Source of the DNA: Streptomyces sp. MMG1533
Lineage (GTDB): Bacteria > Actinomycetota > Actinomycetes > Streptomycetales > Streptomycetaceae
Length of the DNA: 11,981 bases
Assembly (NCBI RefSeq): GCF_001279775.1
Contig: NZ_LGDG01000046.1
Location: 1 to 11,981 of the forward strand
Direction: 5' to 3'
A program made the translations under genes and the position numbers. This document shows, piece by piece, positions 9,107 to 11,981 of this stretch (positions within the stretch are counted from its first letter, which is position 1; each line of letters starts with the position of its first letter). The notes beneath the pieces are model-generated. The model had not been told where the DNA came from. It searched no databases and saw nothing but the letters and a program-made list of their open reading frames with translations.

Positions 9107-9269
9107 GTCCCTCTGCCCCGGATCCGCGGCAACAGACACCGGGCCGCCGCACGGTCCGCCGGTCTGATCGCGTGCGGGCGCGTAGGCTCTGTCCGCCTGG
9201 GAACTCGCAGACGGAGGGGGCGCAAGGGAAAGCACTACAGCCCTGCTGACGCCGGGCCGGGAAGGCGAG
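9107..9269. other. Divergent intergenic region before the first ATPase gene
   Basis: This region should contain the promoter of the + strand RsbW-like gene. A TAGGCT hexamer at 9183-9188 fits a vegetative -10 box, but no good -35 is present 16-19 bp upstream. I assign no specific promoter and see no small gene here. Confidence 0.3.
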
Positions 9270-9704
9270 ATGGCAGCTGAGCCGCGTAGGGACGACACAC
9301 TGGCTTCCAAGGACATCCCGAGCCGCAGCACCCGCTTCTCGGGTGAGCTGCGCAATGTCACGGGTGCGCGCCTTGAAGCGGAGACATTTCTCGCTGACCT
9401 GGCACGCACCTCGCCCCCGGCCACGCCGGAGTACTGGGACGACATTCTCCTGGTCGTCACGGAGCTGGCCGCCAACGCGGTCCAGTACGCTCCGGGTCCT
9501 TTCGAACTGCGCATGCGCCGGACGTTCGACGGCGTACACGTGGTCATGCAAGACACCAACCCCACGCCACCTGCGCCCCGGCCCTTCCACCCCAACCGGG
9601 GTGGCGGCGGTATCGGCTGGCACCTGATCCACACGTTGTGCGACCAGGTCAGCGTGGTCACCGGCGAGAGCGGCAAGGAGATACACGTCTTCCTGCCCTG
9701 GTGA
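9270..9704 (+). CDS. RsbW-like ATP-binding protein (HATPase_c_2, anti-sigma/regulatory kinase type)
   Basis: This is a stand-alone GHKL ATPase domain of 144 aa, like the anti-sigma factor serine kinases SpoIIAB/RsbW. The N-box is ELAANAVQYA (Glu65, Asn69), the G1 box is MQDTNPTPPAP (Asp95), and the G2 box is a glycine-rich NRGGGGIGWHLI (109-120). There are no membrane segments, so it is cytosolic. Streptomycetes encode dozens of such proteins; partners are sigma factors, STAS anti-anti-sigma proteins or, often, unknown. ATG 9270 has GGGAAGG (9259-9265) upstream at a short 4-nt spacing. It converges on a second, dissimilar ATPase gene only 37 bp away, but no sigma factor gene is adjacent. Specific targets cannot be inferred. 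Confidence 0.88.
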   Translation: MAAEPRRDDTLASKDIPSRSTRFSGELRNVTGARLEAETFLADLARTSPPATPEYWDDILLVVTELAANAVQYAPGPFELRMRRTFDGVHVVMQDTNPTPPAPRPFHPNRGGGGIGWHLIHTLCDQVSVVTGESGKEIHVFLPW

Positions 9705-9723
9705 GACCGGCTGGTGAGACCGG
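9698..9723. repeat. 13-bp perfect tandem duplication spanning the ATPase stop codon
   Basis: CTGGTGAGACCGG occurs at 9698-9710 and again directly at 9711-9723. The first copy contains the last codon region and TGA stop of the + strand ATPase gene. The second lies in the 37-bp gap to the convergent gene. It looks like a recent slippage duplication. ACCGG/CCGGT within it can form only a weak 5-bp hairpin. Confidence 0.75.
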
Positions 9724-9741
9724 TGGGACGCGAGCGGAGCC

Positions 9742-10185
9742 TCAGGCGGACGCCTCGCGCAACGGCACGAACACGCTGATCGTCTTGCCGCCTCCGGGAC
9801 GCAGCTCTATGGCGATCTCGCGGGCGAGGCGAATGATCAGCGGCCAGCCGTACCCGTTGCCGTGGTGCCCGACGGGCAGGACACCCGGTCCGTACGCGAC
9901 GTCGGGCACGACCTGACTGTTGTCGTGGACGGCGAGCCGGATCCCCTGAGGCGCGGGCAGGACGTCGAACCCGGCCAGTCCGGCACCATGCCGGATGGCG
10001 TTGGTGACCAGTTCCGAGACCACGAGCAGCAGGTCGATGACGTCTTCATCCCGCACGGTGCGGGATTCCGGGCTCCAGACCTCGCGCACCACCGACCGGG
10101 CATACGCGCGTGCCGCCGCCGCGGTCGTCACCGGGGGCGCCGCCCGGGTCCCCTCCGTATGGTCCGTATGCTCCGCCGCCCTCAC
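9742..10185 (-). CDS. RsbW-like ATP-binding protein (HATPase_c_2), coupled to the upstream STAS-like ORF
   Basis: This is a second GHKL-type regulatory ATPase, 147 aa and cytosolic. The N-box is ELVTNAIRHG (Glu58, Asn62), the G1 box is VHDNSQVVPDV (Asp88), and the G2 box is HHGNGYGWPLIIRLA (107-121). A C-terminal beta strand with KTISVFVPL closes the domain. The GTG start at 10185 overlaps the TGA of the preceding ORF as GTGA, so translation is probably coupled; a GGAG only 2 nt upstream is too close to be a good independent ribosome site. It is the last gene of the PRC / STAS-like / ATPase cluster. It differs clearly from its convergent neighbour, so the two are paralogues of different subgroups rather than a recent duplication. 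Confidence 0.88.
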   Translation of the reverse strand: MRAAEHTDHTEGTRAAPPVTTAAAARAYARSVVREVWSPESRTVRDEDVIDLLLVVSELVTNAIRHGAGLAGFDVLPAPQGIRLAVHDNSQVVPDVAYGPGVLPVGHHGNGYGWPLIIRLAREIAIELRPGGGKTISVFVPLREASA

Positions 10186-10472
10186 GACTCCGTCACTGCC
10201 CCGGGCGCCTCCGTCGCGACTCCGACGGCATCGACCAGGACGAAGATCCCCGCCGTTCCTGTCACCTCAACCAGCCTTTCCACGTCTTTCGTTGCCCGTC
10301 CCGCCACCGGCAACCGGCCCTCGCGCAGGAGGCCGGAAGTCTGTGGGGGCCCGCTGCACACGGCGGAGTCCGCGTGGCCGCCGCCGGCCGGTTCGGCGAC
10401 GGCGACCAGGGAGTCGGCGGTCGCGCCCGGTTCGGCGGCCAACGCTCGGTGTTGACGCGCGCCGCGGATCAC
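10182..10472 (-). CDS. Short ORF resembling the C-terminal part of a STAS anti-anti-sigma factor, possibly decayed
   Basis: The 96-aa frame begins GTG three bases after the PRC gene stop and ends overlapping the ATPase start. The second half resembles the end of an RsbV-like STAS domain: DSA at residues 36-38 stands where DSSG is expected, then GRLPVAG and DVERLVEVTGTAGIFVLVDAVG, the usual alpha-helix plus TG plus final strand. The first ~34 residues do not look like the beta strands and charged helix that should precede it, and the phosphorylatable serine motif is poor. A/T-ending codons are more common than in neighbours (about 17 of 96 by my count). I infer a truncated or degenerate antagonist that retains its operon position. 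It could also be an uncharacterised small protein. Confidence 0.45.
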   Translation of the reverse strand: MIRGARQHRALAAEPGATADSLVAVAEPAGGGHADSAVCSGPPQTSGLLREGRLPVAGRATKDVERLVEVTGTAGIFVLVDAVGVATEAPGAVTES

Positions 10473-10475
10473 CGC

Positions 10476-10847
10476 TCAGGCGGTGGTCGCCTCGCGCGGC
10501 GGCAGCCGGTGGTAGTACTCGCCCACGCTCGCCAGATATGCCCGGTCCATGGTTTCGCTGTCCGTGCGGAACCGGGGCGCCGCCTTCACCTCGCCCCTCG
10601 TGCACGACAGCGTTATCTTCCGGCCGTCGCTGTCGACGCCCTTCATCACGCCGACCGGAACCAGGACGCTCCGGCCGAAGACCCAGACGCCCGTGTCGAC
10701 GACGAGATGCCGCATCCCGAAGTGATCGGCCTGCCGGTCCACATGGCCGATCGTGCCGTCCGTCGCCGCCACGGTGTAGCCCGTGAGCTCCTGCCCCTCC
10801 ACATGACCGCTTTCCGGTGCGTACGACCAGATCCTGTCGATGGCCAC
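10476..10847 (-). CDS. PRC-barrel domain protein
   Basis: This is a 123-aa soluble protein. A PRC beta-barrel spans roughly residues 15-85, with DGTIGHVDRQADHFGMRHLVVDTG followed by GRSVLVPVGVM and the R-x-E-V-K-x-A-P motif that commonly ends this family in streptomycetes; the C-terminal tail includes VGEYYHRL. PRC barrels bind partners or RNA and occur in RimM and photosynthetic reaction centre H subunits; the stand-alone streptomycete proteins have no settled role but are often linked to stress responses. GTG 10847 is preferred because homologues begin near an IWSYAP-like segment and AGGAAGGAG (complement of 10852-10860) precedes it. It is first in a three-gene - strand cluster, with a sigma-B-like promoter candidate about 80 bp upstream. 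Confidence 0.88.
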   Translation of the reverse strand: MAIDRIWSYAPESGHVEGQELTGYTVAATDGTIGHVDRQADHFGMRHLVVDTGVWVFGRSVLVPVGVMKGVDSDGRKITLSCTRGEVKAAPRFRTDSETMDRAYLASVGEYYHRLPPREATTA

Positions 10848-10924
10848 ACCGCTCCTTCCTCCCCGTACCGACGCCGAGTCATGAGCCCGCGGACGCAGTT
10901 GCGCCCGCCTGCTCCACACCAGCA

Positions 10925-10950
10925 GTTACCCGCCCGCGGCGTTCGCATTC
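10925..10950 (-). promoter_or_regulatory. Candidate sigma-B-type promoter for the PRC / STAS-like / ATPase cluster
   Basis: On the - strand, GAAT (complement of 10947-10950) is followed by 15 nt and then GGGTAA (complement of 10926-10931). Streptomyces sigma-B promoters are described as GNNT-N14-16-GGGTAY, so only the last -10 base deviates. The -10 is about 78 bp before the PRC start codon. Stress control by sigma-B would suit a PRC / anti-sigma type cluster, but this is inference from a short motif. Confidence 0.45.
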
Positions 10951-11082
10951 TGAACATCGCGCCACAACGGCCGAGCACTCGCGCGGGCCGCGGAAGAAAC
11001 CGTCCCCAGTACCCCTGCCGAGTTGGGGCATGCACGCTCCACACCTGTTTTCCGCACCCGGGGCAGAAGTTGTCGCGAGGCT

Positions 11083-11112
11083 TTGTCCGGCGCTCGGCAG
11101 CTGGGTTAGCCT
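11083..11112 (+). promoter_or_regulatory. Candidate vegetative promoter for the HAMP kinase
   Basis: TTGTCC (11083-11088), an 18-bp spacer and TAGCCT (11107-11112) match the TTGACA / TAGRRT pattern of housekeeping Streptomyces promoters at 4 of 6 positions for the -35 box and 5 of 6 for the -10. The predicted start near 11119 would leave a leader of about 124 nt before ATG 11243. Confidence 0.45.
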
Positions 11113-11242
11113 GCGTCGTCTTTCTCATCACGCAGATCCGTGAACTGCGGAAATGCACGCACGACTTGCGAGGGCCGCCCGGCCCGACTTGGTTCCGAGT
11201 CCTCGTTCGCGGGGACTCTTGGGGAGCGGAACGAGGGTACGC

Positions 11243-11981
11243 ATGACCAGCAACACCATCGAGGTCACCGATGCGGTCCCGGGGGACCACGAGTTGAGAC
11301 AACTCCTGGCGGGGCTGACGGCGGTGCGGGACGGGGACTTCGGCACCCGCCTGCCGGACGACGGGCAGGGCCTCCTGGGCGACATCGCCACCGTGTTCAA
11401 CGGCATGGTCGACCAGTTGTCCGTGTTCACCTCCGAGGTCACCCGCGTGGCCCGCGAGGTCGGCACCGAGGGAACGCTCGGCGGACAGGCGGAGGTACCG
11501 GGCGTCTCCGGCACCTGGGCCGACCTGACGGACTCCGTCAACGCCATGGCGGGCAACCTGACGACCCAGGTGCGCGACATCGCGCAGGTGGCCACGGCGG
11601 TGGCGAAGGGCGACCTCTCCCAGAAGATCGACGTGCCCGCGCGGGGCGAGATCCTCCAGCTGAAGGAGACCGTCAACACGATGGTCGACCAGCTCTCCGC
11701 CTTCGCCGACGAGGTGACTCGTGTGGCGCGCGAGGTCGGCAGCGAGGGGCGGCTCGGCGGGCAGGCCCAGGTGCCCGGGGTCGCCGGCGTCTGGCGGGAC
11801 CTCACCGACTCGGTGAACCTGATGGCGGGCAACCTCACCGCCCAGGTCCGCAACGTCGCCCAGGTGACGACGGCGGTGGCCCAGGGCGACCTCTCCCAGA
11901 AGATCACCGTCGACGCCCGCGGCGAGATCCTCGAACTCAAGAACACCATCAACACGATGGTCGACCAGCTCTCCGCCTTCG
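11243..11981 (+). CDS. Soluble HAMP-repeat hybrid-type sensor histidine kinase, N-terminal part only
   Basis: Only the first 246 codons are in the window; the gene runs off the end. After ~20 variable residues, HAMP units follow in tandem. Segments such as MVDQLS recur at residues 55, 147 and 239, an exact 92-residue period, with [43 protein letters not shown] and ARGEIL-LK in each unit. No signal peptide or membrane helix precedes them, so it is cytoplasmic. The pattern matches large actinobacterial kinases related to fungal group III (Nik1-type) kinases, which continue with more HAMPs, GAF, HisKA, HATPase and receiver domains; that continuation is expected, not seen. The start is ATG 11243 with GAGGG (11233-11237) 5 nt upstream. 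It probably has its own promoter. Confidence 0.9.
   Translation, partial: MTSNTIEVTDAVPGDHELRQLLAGLTAVRDGDFGTRLPDDGQGLLGDIATVFNGMVDQLSVFTSEVTRVAREVGTEGTLGGQAEVPGVSGTWADLTDSVNAMAGNLTTQVRDIAQVATAVAKGDLSQKIDVPARGEILQLKETVNTMVDQLSAFADEVTRVAREVGSEGRLGGQAQVPGVAGVWRDLTDSVNLMAGNLTAQVRNVAQVTTAVAQGDLSQKITVDARGEILELKNTINTMVDQLSAF

Larger units (their letters stand above)
10848..11242. other. 395-bp divergent intergenic region between the PRC gene and the HAMP kinase
   Basis: This region holds promoter candidates for both directions, annotated separately. Reading frames cross it on both strands, including a - strand frame with a CPGC motif near 11060, but none has a convincing start, ribosome site and codon bias together. 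I see no RNA gene, riboswitch or repeat. Confidence 0.5.

Noticed and set aside
11235..11240. GGGTAC as a sigma-B -10 box for the kinase
   Set aside because: It lies 3 bases before the start codon, inside the ribosome-binding region, so it cannot serve this gene.
10110..11246. 378-residue open frame on the + strand
   Set aside because: It runs opposite the PRC and STAS-like genes and through the promoter region; it has Pro/Arg-rich composition and no plausible ribosome site.
10646..11302. - strand frame containing CPGCGK, a zinc-ribbon-like motif near 11060
   Set aside because: Only one CxxC is well formed, the frame overlaps the certain PRC gene and kinase start, and there is no ribosome site before its candidate starts. 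A short zinc-ribbon gene is possible but unsupported.

Overview
This is a GC-rich actinobacterial chromosome segment, almost certainly from a Streptomyces. The evidence is the strong G/C bias at third codon positions, frequent GTG starts, very long antisense shadow reading frames, and a protein repertoire typical of the genus: a treS-mak-glgB cluster, paired RsbW-like ATPases, a PRC-barrel stress protein, tiny conserved membrane proteins and a soluble multi-HAMP sensor kinase. Nothing suggests a phage, insertion sequence, CRISPR array, tRNA or rRNA.

Region 1 (1-5083, + strand) is the distal part of a GlgE-pathway operon. It holds the C-terminal ~492 residues of trehalose synthase (treS, cut by the window edge), maltokinase (mak/pep2) and the glycogen branching enzyme (glgB). 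Together they convert trehalose to maltose, phosphorylate maltose to maltose-1-phosphate (the substrate of GlgE maltosyltransferase, presumably encoded upstream of the window), and branch the resulting alpha-1,4-glucan. All GH13 and kinase catalytic residues that fall in the window are present.

Region 2 (5084-8385, + strand) has a glutamate-cysteine ligase 2-type carboxylate-amine ligase (YbdK family) and an AMP-forming acyl-CoA synthetase. The synthetase lacks the usual P-loop lysine but keeps the C-terminal catalytic lysine. A strong palindromic hairpin at 8433-8466 separates it from a convergent gene.

Region 3 (8489-9075, - strand) has two tiny membrane proteins, a 95-aa DUF4190-type protein and a 58-aa two-helix protein. 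A repeat- and dyad-rich control region lies between them, and a second operator-like dyad lies just upstream of the 58-aa gene.

Region 4 (9270-10847) is a regulatory block. One RsbW-like ATPase gene is on +. Converging on it from the - strand is a tightly packed cluster, PRC-barrel gene -> short STAS-like ORF -> second RsbW-like ATPase, joined by a 3-nt gap and a 4-nt overlap. A sigma-B-type promoter candidate precedes the cluster. The STAS-like ORF appears to hold only the C-terminal part of an anti-anti-sigma domain and may be a decayed gene.

Region 5 (10848-11981) is a ~395-bp divergent promoter region, then the first 246 codons of a large cytoplasmic HAMP-repeat histidine kinase that runs off the window. 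Its repeats have an exact 92-residue period.

I found no clearly undescribed multi-gene system. The points most worth a second look are the altered P-loop in the acyl-CoA synthetase, the STAS remnant wedged between an ATPase and a PRC gene, the two operator-like dyads beside the tiny membrane protein genes, and the 58-aa gene, which is easy to miss.
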